A program made the position numbers and the translations under genes. Of a DNA stretch of 12,952 nucleotides, positions 1 to 7,079 are shown piece by piece. Location of the stretch: the NCBI GenBank assembly GCA_031580945.1, contig JAVLBT010000080.1:1-12952 (forward strand), read 5' to 3'. This DNA comes from Gracilimonas sp031580945 (lineage in GTDB: Bacteria; Bacteroidota; Rhodothermia; Balneolales; Balneolaceae). The notes beneath the pieces are model-generated. The model was given only the letters and a program-made list of their open reading frames with translations, did not search any database and had not been told where the DNA came from. The stretch's first letter is position 1; every line of letters begins with the position of its first letter.

Positions 1-481
1 ATTCCATCATTGGAGCATCATTGCTAACTGCTGCTGCGGGTACACGTACTACATCAGCACTTTCATCATATCCATAAGCGCCCCATGCAGGACTACCGTC
101 TTCCCTTGTAATCTGACCGTTCAGAATTATGGTCCAGCTGTCTTCACCAGGAATGGTAAATAATGCATACGTACCTGCATCAACCATTTCTCCTCCAAAG
201 TTCACATTGTTAGAAAAAGTAATGGTTGTAGATTCGTTTGCTCCCGTTCTCCATACTTGGTCTATTGGGGCTAAATCAGAACCTTCACCAAAATAGCTTC
301 GTCCTTTTATTCCGGGACGGCCATACGTCACCGTTACTTCCGTGGTACCAATAGTTTGGCTCACTGTTGCATTCGGACTTACACGCGGTTCATTATTACC
401 CCGCTCCTGCGCTATTGCTGTTTGAGTACCAAAAAGTACAGCTAATATCATTATAAATGATAGTTGCAGTAGTTTCTTCAT
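1..481 (-). CDS. DUF2911 family exported protein (partial, 3' end outside window)
   Basis: The minus strand reads without a stop from ATG at 481 to the window edge, giving 160 residues. It opens with a signal peptide (MKKLLQLSFIMILAVLF, cleavage probably after TAIAQ near residue 25). The mature part carries the hallmarks of DUF2911 proteins: SPNATVSQTIG, YGRPGIKGR, WRTGANE, AGTYALFTIPGE and a WGAYGYDE segment. The family is common in Bacteroidota and has no established biochemical role, so I give none. The gene lies 25 bp downstream of the amidohydrolase stop codon on the same strand, so the two are probably co-transcribed. An in-frame ATG at 493 would add MDKI; I prefer 481 because it gives a standard signal peptide. 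Neither start has a clear Shine-Dalgarno sequence. The C-terminus lies beyond the left edge. Confidence 0.85.
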   Translation of the reverse strand, partial: MKKLLQLSFIMILAVLFGTQTAIAQERGNNEPRVSPNATVSQTIGTTEVTVTYGRPGIKGRSYFGEGSDLAPIDQVWRTGANESTTITFSNNVNFGGEMVDAGTYALFTIPGEDSWTIILNGQITREDGSPAWGAYGYDESADVVRVPAAAVSNDAPMME

Positions 482-506
482 AATTTTATCCATTTAATTA
501 AGGTTT

Positions 507-1610
507 TTAATCAGTAAATAGTGATTCATCTATACCCGGTAAAACTTTCAGGGCATTTTTATAATACACTTTTTCTAACACTTCATCAGGCAAATCCAAT
601 CCATACATTTGCCAAAACGCATGGCGCCGACGGAAATAGTCGAAATATTCATCATCACTTTCTAACACTCTGAAGTAGGTGTGATATTCTTTTGGACGGT
701 AGGTATCCTTCCCAAATAAGATCCGGTCCTGGTATTCAATAAAAAACTCTTTTGCAAAACGTGGTTGCCTGCCTAATTCTGCTATAATAGCTGCCGTTTC
801 GGTATACACATTTGGGAATTCATCCAAATGTTCTCCCAATCGTGCCAAATCGTTTGCCATCCAACCGAAATGTGCATTTATAAATGTGGTCTCAGGGTGC
901 TTTCGAAATACATTCCATTGTTCCTGCATCACCTCTTCCCAGCTTGGATATCGTGTAGAGTCGCCACGATGTCGGCTTGGAAAGTTTTTCATTTCCAGCC
1001 AGCGTTCATTGTACTTGTCAATTGGTTCCCAAAAAACAGCCGGTTCGCCGGTGTGAATGAGCACAGGCATTCCAAGTTCACCTGCTTTTGCCCAAATGGG
1101 GTCAATGCGGGGGTCATCCGTATGAACACGATTTCCTTCTGAGTCGGTAACCGTCAATCCAAGGTTCTTAAAGATCTTTACTCCACGAGCTCCGTTGTCA
1201 TAGTCTTCCTGAAGCTGGGCAACTGCGTTTTCAGTCCAACCAGGCTCGTCAATTCCATTAAAATCGATATTGGCAAAAACAATAAATCGTCCGGGCGCTT
1301 GTTCCTCTGCTGCCTCCACCATCGCTTTTAAAGTCTCTCCCGATCGCCCGCTTAAATTGATCAAAACTTTCATATTCAGGCTGTCCATTTCCCGTGCTGT
1401 TTTTTTCAGGTCCATAGAAGCCATACGCCATAAATGACTGTGAATATCAACAAGTGGGAATTTTGCACTTGTGATTTCTTCACCTGGCACTACTAAAGTA
1501 GATTTCGGCTCATATTCTTCAAAAGTCATGGTTGTATCAGGCTCTTGAGCAAAAAGAGCTGAGGTCCATAAAAATAGTAGCAAGGTTGAGAGGAAGAAAA
1601 TTTTATTCAT
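507..1610 (-). CDS. Exported amidohydrolase family (Amidohydro_2-type) metal-dependent hydrolase
   Basis: A 367-residue protein with an N-terminal signal peptide (MNKIFFLSTLLLFLWTSALFA, cleavage near residue 21-22), so it acts in the periplasm or outside. It fits the amidohydrolase superfamily TIM barrel of the COG2159/PF04909 type. Visible elements are the strand-1 metal motif DIHSH (D55, H57, H59), GVKIFKN with K145/K148, LIHTGEP (H186), INAHFGW (H247) and a late acidic ligand in LFGKDT (D302). The family hydrolyses or decarboxylates varied substrates; nothing here fixes the substrate. The gene starts a short minus-strand unit with the DUF2911 gene 25 bp downstream and is insulated from msrA upstream by a terminator at 1665-1699, so its promoter should lie within about 1611-1664. 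I could not identify that promoter convincingly. No Shine-Dalgarno sequence is evident. Confidence 0.82.
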   Translation of the reverse strand: MNKIFFLSTLLLFLWTSALFAQEPDTTMTFEEYEPKSTLVVPGEEITSAKFPLVDIHSHLWRMASMDLKKTAREMDSLNMKVLINLSGRSGETLKAMVEAAEEQAPGRFIVFANIDFNGIDEPGWTENAVAQLQEDYDNGARGVKIFKNLGLTVTDSEGNRVHTDDPRIDPIWAKAGELGMPVLIHTGEPAVFWEPIDKYNERWLEMKNFPSRHRGDSTRYPSWEEVMQEQWNVFRKHPETTFINAHFGWMANDLARLGEHLDEFPNVYTETAAIIAELGRQPRFAKEFFIEYQDRILFGKDTYRPKEYHTYFRVLESDDEYFDYFRRRHAFWQMYGLDLPDEVLEKVYYKNALKVLPGIDESLFTD

Positions 1611-1664
1611 ACCATCGTCTATTTTTTAAAATGATCAGAGTGAAGGTACACAGGCTTAAGCAAA

Positions 1665-1699
1665 TGAAAAAACCCTGCAGACTTTAATTGCAGGGTTTT
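1665..1699 (-). terminator. Rho-independent terminator of msrA
   Basis: A perfect 11-bp stem (1669-1679 with 1689-1699, core CCCTGCA/TGCAGGG) has a 9-nt loop. Read on the minus strand, it is followed by six T (plus-strand A run 1666-1671, partly within the stem). It lies just after the msrA stop codon and before the amidohydrolase start, so it ends msrA transcription. Confidence 0.85.
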
Positions 1700-1721
1700 G
1701 AACCTTGTTCAAAAATATGTT

Positions 1722-2345
1722 TTAAAACTTTGGATCGTCTTTTAATAAGTAGTCGAATTCTTTTTTAAACTTCGCCACTTTTGGTGCAATTACAACTGAG
1801 CAATAACCCGCATTTTGGTTGTTCTCAAAATAATTTTGATGGTAATTCTCAGCTACATAATAATTTTCCAAGGGTTGTATTTTGGTGACAATTGGATCTT
1901 CCCAAAGATCAGATTCATCGGTTTTCTTGAGTGATTTTTCAGCAATTGCTTTCTGTTCATCATTATGATAGAATATCACCGACCTGTATTGGGGCCCAAC
2001 ATCATTTCCTTGCCGATTTAGGGTGGTTGGGTTATGCGTGTGCCAAAGGACTTCCAGCAGTTCTTCGTACGTAATTACTTCTGGGTCAAAATGTAAACGC
2101 GCTACTTCAGCATGGCCTGTATTCCCACCAGTCACTTCTCTGTATGAAGGGTTTTCAACATGTCCGCCTGAATAGCCAGCTTCAACATGTTCAACCCCTT
2201 CAACGAGTTCATAAATTGCTTCTACACACCAGAAACATCCAGCTCCAAATGTTGCTTTCTCCAAATTTTTCTCCGTTTGTTGTGCTAATAAATTAGTTGA
2301 TCCAAGACTTAATACAAGTCCTAAGATTGTTAATAATTTTATCAT
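1722..2345 (-). CDS. msrA: Peptide-methionine (S)-S-oxide reductase MsrA, exported
   Basis: MsrA reduces the S-epimer of methionine sulfoxide in oxidised proteins. The 207-residue product carries the family signature GCFWCVE, with C37 as the expected catalytic nucleophile and E42 nearby. It also has GGHVENPSYREVTGG, TGHAEV, WHTHNPTT, GPQYRS and a C-terminal NAGYCSVV with C182 as the likely resolving cysteine. C40 inside the motif is a second cysteine; other MsrA proteins have glycine there (GCFWG). The N-terminus is a signal peptide (MIKLLTILGLVLSLGSTNLLA), so the enzyme should work in the envelope on oxidised periplasmic proteins. There is no fused MsrB domain and no msrB gene in the window. 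It is monocistronic: a terminator follows it and a divergent gene lies upstream. An upstream ATG four codons away is closed by a stop, so 2345 is the start. Confidence 0.93.
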   Translation of the reverse strand: MIKLLTILGLVLSLGSTNLLAQQTEKNLEKATFGAGCFWCVEAIYELVEGVEHVEAGYSGGHVENPSYREVTGGNTGHAEVARLHFDPEVITYEELLEVLWHTHNPTTLNRQGNDVGPQYRSVIFYHNDEQKAIAEKSLKKTDESDLWEDPIVTKIQPLENYYVAENYHQNYFENNQNAGYCSVVIAPKVAKFKKEFDYLLKDDPKF

Positions 2346-2373
2346 GACATTATGTTTTTATTTATTCTTTAAA

Positions 2374-2381
2374 CAAACTTA
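2374..2381 (-). promoter_or_regulatory. msrA: Possible -7 box of the msrA promoter
   Basis: On the minus strand the bases read TAAGTTTG, an exact match to the Bacteroidota -7 consensus TAnnTTTG, about 29 bp before the msrA start codon. I found no TTG-type -33 element at the usual distance, so the call rests on one short box and on the assumed phylum. Confidence 0.3.
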
Positions 2382-2468
2382 TTAAAGGATTTCGTTTCTT
2401 TGATAAGAATTCTTGAGCTTATTCATGTTTAATACTCACCTATACAACGAACACAAATTATAAAATGT

Positions 2469-4499
2469 ATGAAGTCTCACAATGTGCTACTCCTACTATT
2501 GATTCCCTTAATTACTACGTGTACAACCAAACAACAGATTGGTAAAATGAATTATAATTCAACCATTGAAGCCCCAAACAAAACATCTGCACTAACGGTA
2601 GAAGTTAGAGAAGGCAAACTTTTCTACCAGTTTCAGTATAAAAACAAGGTAATAATTTCTGCCTCTCAGCTGGGCATTAAATTTAAAAGTGGTGACCTCA
2701 GCAATGGTCTGGTACTCGATTATGTGGAAAATACCATGGTTGACGAAAGTTGGACTCAGCCTTGGGGAGAACAGAAAGAGATAAGAAATAATTATTCAGA
2801 AATTAAACTCTACTTCTCTAAAAAAGAATCTCAGGAAAAGATGAATGTCACTTTCCGATTGTATGACGATGGACTCGGTTTTCGATATGAGTGGCCTGAA
2901 CAAAAAGGACTTCAGGATTTCGTCATATTGGATGAGATCACTGAATTTAATCTTTCAGAGGACCATACTTCCTGGTGGATCGGCGCGTATCAGCTGAATC
3001 GATATGAACATCTTTTTAATGAAAGCAGAGTTTCTGAAGTCGATACGGTACATACACCCTTTACGATGAGAACAGATGAAGGACTTCACCTTTCTATCCA
3101 CGAGGCAGCTCTAACGGATTATGCAAGCATGACCCTCGCCAATAATGGAAATAACTCCCTGGAAGCCGACCTCGTCCCCTGGAAAAACGGGGATAAAGTT
3201 CGTGGCTCAGCTCCTCACAAATCTCCCTGGAGAACAATAGCCCTTGGGGAAACGGCTGGTGATCTCATGACGAATTATTTGGTATTGAACCTGAATGAAC
3301 CTTCCAATTTAGAGGATACTTCCTGGATAAAAACGGGTAAATACACCGGTATTTGGTGGGACATGCACTTAGGAACCAAAACCTGGGGCTCCGGGGATAA
3401 TCACGGTGCTACAACTGAGTACACCAAAGAGCTGATGGACTTCACTGCCAAACATAATTTCTATGGTGTCTTGGTTGAAGGCTGGAATACCGGCTGGGAC
3501 GGGGATTGGGTTGCCAATTCTGACATTTTTAGTTTCACAGAATCCTACCCTGATTTTGACCTCAAGGAAGTAACAAACTATGCAGATTCTCTTGGGGTGA
3601 AACTAATCGGACATCATGAAACTTCCACAGGAATTTCAAATTATGAAGAACAGGTTGATGACGCCTTTGATCTGTACGAAAGTGTAGGTGTGGAAGCAGT
3701 AAAAACCGGTTATGTTGGGGATTTTGTGGAAGGCGGTGAGTGGCATCACGGGCAGTTTATGGTGCGGCATTATCGCGATATTCTAAAAAAGGCTGCCGAA
3801 CATAAAATTATGCTGAATGTCCATGAACCGATCAAAGATACTGGTATCCGGCGAACATGGCCAAACATGATGACTCGTGAAGGTGCTCGCGGTCAAGAGT
3901 ATAATGCATGGTCAGTTGACGGAGGTAATCCAGTAGATTATACCACCATTGTTCCCTTTACCCGTGGGCTCGTAAGCCCTTTTGATTATACTCCGGGTGT
4001 TTTTGATCTCTTGTTATCTGATAAACCCGAAAACCCCAATAATAACCGGGTTCATCATACACTTGCCCATGAATTAGCTCTTTATGTTGTAATATATAGT
4101 CCACTGCAAATGGTTGCTGATCTTCCCAAAAATCTTGAAGCATTTCCTGATGCTTTAGACTGGGTGAAGAAAGTACCCACAAATTGGGAAACCACTTTAG
4201 TTCCAAAAGCAGAGATCGGTGATTACTCGGTTATTATCAGAAAAGATAGAAATTCGCAAAATTGGTATTTGGGAGGAATTACTGATGAACTTGAGAGGGA
4301 AATAGAGATCAACCTGTCCTTTCTTGACAGTCAAAAAATCTATGAAGCAGTTATTTATACTGATGGAGATAATGCTGATTGGAAATCAAATCCCTATCCT
4401 CTTCAAAAAAACAAAAGAACGGTGCAGGCAAATGATAAACTCACACTTTCTATGGCACCTGGTGGAGGTATAGCTATAGAATTTTCGCCCTTGCCATAA
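2469..4499 (+). CDS. Glycoside hydrolase family 97, SusB-like inverting alpha-glucosidase type
   Basis: GH97 enzymes cleave alpha-glucosides or alpha-galactosides. This 676-residue protein has the three-part layout: N-terminal beta-sandwich (about 30-285), catalytic beta/alpha barrel (about 290-570) and C-terminal beta domain (about 575-676). Motifs include LYDDGLGFRY, IHEAALTDY, YTGIWWDMH, LVEGWNTGWDG, HHETSTG, VKTGYVGD, VHEPIKDTG, REGARGQEY and DYTPGVFD. E384, E453, E471 and E477 are spaced 69, 18 and 6 apart. From memory this equals SusB E439, E508, E526 and E532 (two candidate bases, a calcium ligand and the acid). Retaining GH97 alpha-galactosidases have an aspartate nucleophile near the KTG segment; here it is VKTGY, as in SusB. 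So an inverting alpha-glucosidase is favoured. The signal sequence ends LITTC, an atypical lipobox with C18, hence possibly a lipoprotein. No susC/susD neighbours are present, and there is no Shine-Dalgarno sequence. Confidence 0.92.
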   Translation: MKSHNVLLLLLIPLITTCTTKQQIGKMNYNSTIEAPNKTSALTVEVREGKLFYQFQYKNKVIISASQLGIKFKSGDLSNGLVLDYVENTMVDESWTQPWGEQKEIRNNYSEIKLYFSKKESQEKMNVTFRLYDDGLGFRYEWPEQKGLQDFVILDEITEFNLSEDHTSWWIGAYQLNRYEHLFNESRVSEVDTVHTPFTMRTDEGLHLSIHEAALTDYASMTLANNGNNSLEADLVPWKNGDKVRGSAPHKSPWRTIALGETAGDLMTNYLVLNLNEPSNLEDTSWIKTGKYTGIWWDMHLGTKTWGSGDNHGATTEYTKELMDFTAKHNFYGVLVEGWNTGWDGDWVANSDIFSFTESYPDFDLKEVTNYADSLGVKLIGHHETSTGISNYEEQVDDAFDLYESVGVEAVKTGYVGDFVEGGEWHHGQFMVRHYRDILKKAAEHKIMLNVHEPIKDTGIRRTWPNMMTREGARGQEYNAWSVDGGNPVDYTTIVPFTRGLVSPFDYTPGVFDLLLSDKPENPNNNRVHHTLAHELALYVVIYSPLQMVADLPKNLEAFPDALDWVKKVPTNWETTLVPKAEIGDYSVIIRKDRNSQNWYLGGITDELEREIEINLSFLDSQKIYEAVIYTDGDNADWKSNPYPLQKNKRTVQANDKLTLSMAPGGGIAIEFSPLP

Positions 4500-4509
4500 C
4501 TATAATTGC

Positions 4510-4545
4510 AAAAAAAAGCTCGCTTTAAATTTAAAGCGAGCTTTT
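4510..4545. terminator. Bidirectional terminator between convergent GH97 and OmpA genes
   Basis: A perfect 32-bp palindrome (arms 4514-4529 and 4530-4545, core AAGCTCGCTTT) lies 14 bp after the GH97 stop and 19 bp after the end of the convergent OmpA gene. On the minus strand it ends in eight T (A run 4510-4517). On the plus strand it ends in four T. It should stop both convergent transcripts, more strongly on the minus strand. Confidence 0.9.
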
Positions 4546-4564
4546 AAAATTTGATGGGCTACGT

Positions 4565-5470
4565 CTAATTACCCGGTGCGTACTGTAATGTGCTAATTGG
4601 GTGTGATTCAGCACGTCGGTTGCGTTGGCAACCTGGTGTATTAGCATCTTGTTCAGCTTCAGTACATTCTACCGGAGCTTTTCCTTTTCCTTCAGATTCA
4701 ATACGATCTTCAGAGATTCCGTTGTCTACATAAAATTCTACAACAGAATTTGCACGACGTAAACTCAGACGCAGGTTATATTGATCTCCACCAACATGGT
4801 CAGTATAGGCATCTACCCGAACACGGAATGCTGGAGCATCTTTCAGAATCCGTACGTTTTCCATTAGAATTTCTTCTGCATCGCTTCGAATATTAGAGCG
4901 GTCAAAATCAAAATAAGCCGTTTCTAAGGCCTCTTCATCAAGGTAAACCGGGTCACCACTATTTGTTGGACTGGTGCCCATCGCTAATTCCTGAGAGTCT
5001 GTAAAACCATCTCCATCAGAGTCAGCATTGTTGGGATCGGTTTCATGTGTCATGATCTCATCATAATCGCTGATTCCGTCTTCATCAGAATCTGTATTAT
5101 TAGGATCGGTGTTATATTCATTGACTTCATCGCCATCAGATAGTCCGTCACCATCGGAGTCGGCGTTATTAGGATCGGTATTGTATGAGTTAACTTCATC
5201 GCCGTCAGATAGTCCGTCACCGTCGGTATCTGAATTCATTGGGTCAGTTTCATATACATTAATTTCGTCCGCGTCAGTCAGACCGTCACCATCTGAATCT
5301 GCAGAATTTGAGTCGGTACCCAGTTCAGCTTCTTCAGCGTCAGTTAGTCCGTCGCCGTCGCTGTCTACAGGTTCTTCAACTACAGGTTCAGAACCACCAC
5401 AGCCATACTGTACAACGGTACCACCTACTAAGAAAAGGGTGAGAACGAGAAGATGGATAATTCGTTTCAT
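4565..5470 (-). CDS. OmpA-family outer-membrane lipoprotein with TSP3-like calcium repeats
   Basis: This 301-residue protein probably tethers the outer membrane to peptidoglycan. A signal sequence ends YGCGG at C24, which suggests lipidation although the lipobox (QYGC) is atypical. Residues 36-172 hold six 22-23-residue repeats beginning DSDGDGLTD or variants, the aspartate-rich loop of thrombospondin type 3 repeats, which bind calcium. An OmpA C-terminal domain follows (about 185-290), with YFDFDRSNIR, AYTDHVG (peptidoglycan-contact D224), YNLRLSLRRA, RIESEGKGK and NRRAE, where the more usual form is NRRVE. C269 and C281 flank a short insert and could form a disulfide. The architecture resembles OprF-type proteins but lacks the N-terminal beta-barrel. 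It is monocistronic, with a terminator after it. The start at 5470 is supported by GGAG 10 nt upstream. Confidence 0.92.
   Translation of the reverse strand: MKRIIHLLVLTLFLVGGTVVQYGCGGSEPVVEEPVDSDGDGLTDAEEAELGTDSNSADSDGDGLTDADEINVYETDPMNSDTDGDGLSDGDEVNSYNTDPNNADSDGDGLSDGDEVNEYNTDPNNTDSDEDGISDYDEIMTHETDPNNADSDGDGFTDSQELAMGTSPTNSGDPVYLDEEALETAYFDFDRSNIRSDAEEILMENVRILKDAPAFRVRVDAYTDHVGGDQYNLRLSLRRANSVVEFYVDNGISEDRIESEGKGKAPVECTEAEQDANTPGCQRNRRAESHPISTLQYAPGN
4955..5365 (-). repeat. In-frame tandem repeats (six units, about 69 bp) encoding TSP3 calcium loops
   Basis: Six consecutive units encode residues 36-172 of the OmpA lipoprotein, starting at residues 36, 58, 81, 104, 127 and 150. Five units are 23 residues long and the first is 22. 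The third and fourth are almost identical in DNA as well as protein, which points to a recent unit duplication. The first and last are the most diverged. Confidence 0.9.
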
Positions 5471-5475
5471 ATTAA

Positions 5476-5484
5476 GGAGTCTCC
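5476..5484 (-). promoter_or_regulatory. Ribosome binding site with motif GGAGACTCC (OmpA gene)
   Basis: On the minus strand GGAGACTCC is followed by TTAAT and the ATG at 5470, leaving 10 nt between GGAG and the start codon. The same nine bases precede the FecR-domain gene at 7080-7088. Confidence 0.5.
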
Positions 5485-5531
5485 AATTTGGATTAGTTTA
5501 TTAGGGGTTAATTTATTTATTATTTAGTACT

Positions 5532-5562
5532 GAAAATAACGATACTAGTGTGCGTATCAAAA
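5532..5562 (-). promoter_or_regulatory. Possible promoter of the OmpA lipoprotein gene
   Basis: On the minus strand TTTTG (5562-5558) is followed after 19 bp by TATTTTC (5538-5532). This approximates the Bacteroidota -33 TTTG / -7 TAnnTTTG pair with normal spacing, but the -7 box is imperfect. It would give an untranslated leader of about 55 nt. Confidence 0.3.
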
Positions 5563-5605
5563 GAAAAAATCTAAATTATCATTAGCATATTCTCAACATG
5601 TACGG

Positions 5606-5613
5606 TATCTTTT
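5606..5613 (+). promoter_or_regulatory. Possible -7 box of the tRNA-Ala promoter
   Basis: TATCTTTT matches seven of eight positions of TAnnTTTG and ends 10 bp before the tRNA 5' end, the distance expected for a short leader. No clear -33 box is visible. Confidence 0.25.
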
Positions 5614-5623
5614 ACGTTCTAAT

Positions 5624-5697
5624 GGGGCTATAGCTCAGCTGGCTAGAGCGCTTCGCTGGCAGCGAAGAGGTCCGGGGTTCGAATCCCCGTAGCTCCA
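5624..5697 (+). tRNA. tRNA-Ala (anticodon GGC)
   Basis: A complete 74-nt cloverleaf. The 7-bp acceptor stem pairs GGGGCTA with TAGCTCC (one G-U), discriminator A at 5697. The D arm is GCTC/GAGC with loop AGCTGGCTA. The anticodon stem CTTCG/CGAAG encloses loop CTGGCAG, so the anticodon at 5658-5660 is GGC, reading GCC and GCT alanine codons. The T arm is CGGGG/CCCCG with loop TTCGAAT. CCA is not encoded (CAA follows) and must be added after transcription. There is no duplicated 3' end nearby that would mark an integration site. Confidence 0.97.
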
Positions 5698-5702
5698 CAA
5701 AT

Positions 5703-5733
5703 AGCCTGTTCTGTATAGAATAAGGCTTTTTTT
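5703..5733 (+). terminator. Rho-independent terminator after tRNA-Ala
   Basis: AGCCT (5703-5707) pairs with AGGCT (5723-5727), and TTCT/AGAA extends the stem inside, followed by a run of seven T (5727-5733). It starts six bases after the tRNA 3' end and separates the tRNA from the downstream operon. Confidence 0.8.
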
Positions 5734-5793
5734 GTTTAAAGGGGTACTCATTTTGCTATGGATTTTAATTAGTATTAGACTTGCATTGGCTGC

Positions 5794-5822
5794 TTGTTTG
5801 TGTGCTTCATATACTTTAAAAT
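5794..5822 (+). promoter_or_regulatory. Candidate sigma70-like promoter of the FecR/CHASE2 operon
   Basis: TTGTTT (5794-5799) and TAAAAT (5817-5822) are separated by 17 bp. They lie after the tRNA terminator and about 30 bp before the first start codon of the operon. In Bacteroidota promoters usually follow another consensus, so the assignment is tentative. Confidence 0.4.
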
Positions 5823-5843
5823 AGGAATGACAGAATTAAACCC

Positions 5844-5848
5844 GGGAG
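5844..5848 (+). promoter_or_regulatory. Shine-Dalgarno sequence deciding the 5854 start
   Basis: GGGAG lies five bases before ATG 5854. The reading frame stays open upstream to a TTG at 5794, but that triplet falls in the likely -35 box and has no ribosome binding site, so 5854 is preferred. Confidence 0.6.
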
Positions 5849-5853
5849 TTACA

Positions 5854-7077
5854 ATGTTTGGGAAGTGGTCTAAACCGTATTTCTATTTATTCATATCAAT
5901 ATTGATAACTTTTGTTCCATATGAATTTTCAGTGGCGCAAGATCAGGATGTTGATATCACAGTAACCCCAACTTCAATTTTAGAAGATTCTCAGATCTTA
6001 AGTATATCTGGATTGGGAATTGATACCGACGGCAGTGGTGCTGTTTTAGTTTCATTAACTATTGATAATTTATCCGATCAGAGAGCGGAGAATTTATTCT
6101 TAGAAATAATTATTTCTGCTGGCAAAGTGGGTACTATCCTCGAATATACACAAGAAAGTCATCGTCCATTTTCACTTCGTCCTTTTCAGTCCGTTTATAT
6201 AACAAATAATGACGTGGCAAATGAAATATTTCCGGGTATCAATGAAACCATTAGCTTTGAAGGAGGCCTGACTCCTGAAGGCGAAGACCTCATTGGTGAC
6301 ATTTCCGGATCAACCTCACTTCCCCGGGACACTTATACGTTGGAAGTAAACATTTTTACCGTATCCGATGCTAATGGCAAAACAATTTTGGCAAGTGATG
6401 TAGCTAACATCGGTGGTAGCAGCGTAGGTGTTGGGGAGGAAGGTAGCAGTGAAACAACGATAGAAGAAAGTGAGGTCATACTACGAACCCCGGGCGATGT
6501 GGTTGGTGTGAGTGCACAAATAACCAATCCTTATCCTCAATTTTCTTGGGAAGGTGAAAGTACGGCAAGATACCGGTTGCTTGTTGTAGAAGATAATAAT
6601 CAGGAAAGTCCTGAATCACTTATTCAAAGTGCAAAAAGTTCTGCTCCGATTTCTGAAGCAGGTTCTTTGCTTGAATATGAAAATCTGGATACTTACGTAC
6701 AGGGAACAAGTTTCCAATTTCCTTCTTCAGGAGTTCAACCTTTAGAAAGTGGTAAAACATATTACTGGCAGGTGATCACAACAGTGCGCACAAGTGGCGA
6801 TCAAAAAGAAATACTTTCGGAGATTTGGAATTTTACACTTAATGATCAATCTGAAACATCCAGCCCTTCTTCAGATCCTCAGATTTCCGAGGATATTGAA
6901 CGCGCATTGGTTGAATTAATTGGACAAGAATCTTTTAATGAATTAGAAGAACGGGGCTATTCTCTTGAATCTATTGAATACGATGGTCAACAATTCTCTG
7001 GAACTTCAGCTGCAATATTGCTGGAAGAGCTACTTCAAAAGATCAGGGATGAAGAAATTATTCTACAAGAAAATTAA
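5854..7077 (+). CDS. Secreted Ig/FN3-like protein of unknown family, first gene of the FecR-CHASE2 operon
   Basis: I do not recognise a named family. From ATG 5854 the product has 407 residues and starts with a signal peptide (MFGKWSKPYFYLFISILITF, cleavage probably after FSVAQ near residue 29). The first half (about 30-175) looks like a beta-sandwich, with VSLTIDNLSDQRAENLFLEI resembling an Ig-like strand pair. A glycine/serine/glutamate-rich linker follows. A second module (about 210-325) has the FN3-like pattern NPYPQFSWEG, ARYRLLVVED, LESGKTYYWQV and WNFTL. The acidic C-terminus (about 345-407) is predicted helical and ends LLEELLQKIRDEE. There is no membrane anchor after the signal peptide. 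Twelve bases separate it from the FecR gene, so it probably acts with that protein in the periplasm, perhaps as a ligand-binding or adaptor protein; this is inference from context. Confidence 0.75.
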   Translation: MFGKWSKPYFYLFISILITFVPYEFSVAQDQDVDITVTPTSILEDSQILSISGLGIDTDGSGAVLVSLTIDNLSDQRAENLFLEIIISAGKVGTILEYTQESHRPFSLRPFQSVYITNNDVANEIFPGINETISFEGGLTPEGEDLIGDISGSTSLPRDTYTLEVNIFTVSDANGKTILASDVANIGGSSVGVGEEGSSETTIEESEVILRTPGDVVGVSAQITNPYPQFSWEGESTARYRLLVVEDNNQESPESLIQSAKSSAPISEAGSLLEYENLDTYVQGTSFQFPSSGVQPLESGKTYYWQVITTVRTSGDQKEILSEIWNFTLNDQSETSSPSSDPQISEDIERALVELIGQESFNELEERGYSLESIEYDGQQFSGTSAAILLEELLQKIRDEEIILQEN

Positions 7078-7079
7078 CC

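Noticed and set aside
828..1142. Plus-strand open frame inside the amidohydrolase gene
   Set aside because: It lies fully antisense to a gene with conserved metal-binding motifs and shows no domain or ribosome binding site of its own.
2405..2414. Palindrome AAGAATTCTT between msrA and the GH97 gene as an operator
   Set aside because: It is only 10 bp, AT-rich and single copy in the intergenic region, so chance is a sufficient explanation.
4955..5365. Regular repeats that might be taken for a CRISPR array
   Set aside because: The units are about 69 bp, contiguous without unique spacers, in frame, and encode calcium-binding loops.
5109..5504. Serine/proline-rich open frame on the plus strand opposite the OmpA gene
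   Set aside because: Its periodic Ser-Pro pattern is simply the complement of the DSDGDG repeat codons; the minus-strand frame has signal peptide and known domains.
5794..5853. Extension of the first operon gene to a TTG at 5794
   Set aside because: The added residues would precede the signal peptide, TTG lies in the likely -35 box, and the GGGAG before ATG 5854 gives a better start.
5624..5853. tRNA-Ala as a possible integration site for the downstream operon
   Set aside because: No integrase, no direct repeat of the tRNA 3' end and no change in composition were seen downstream.
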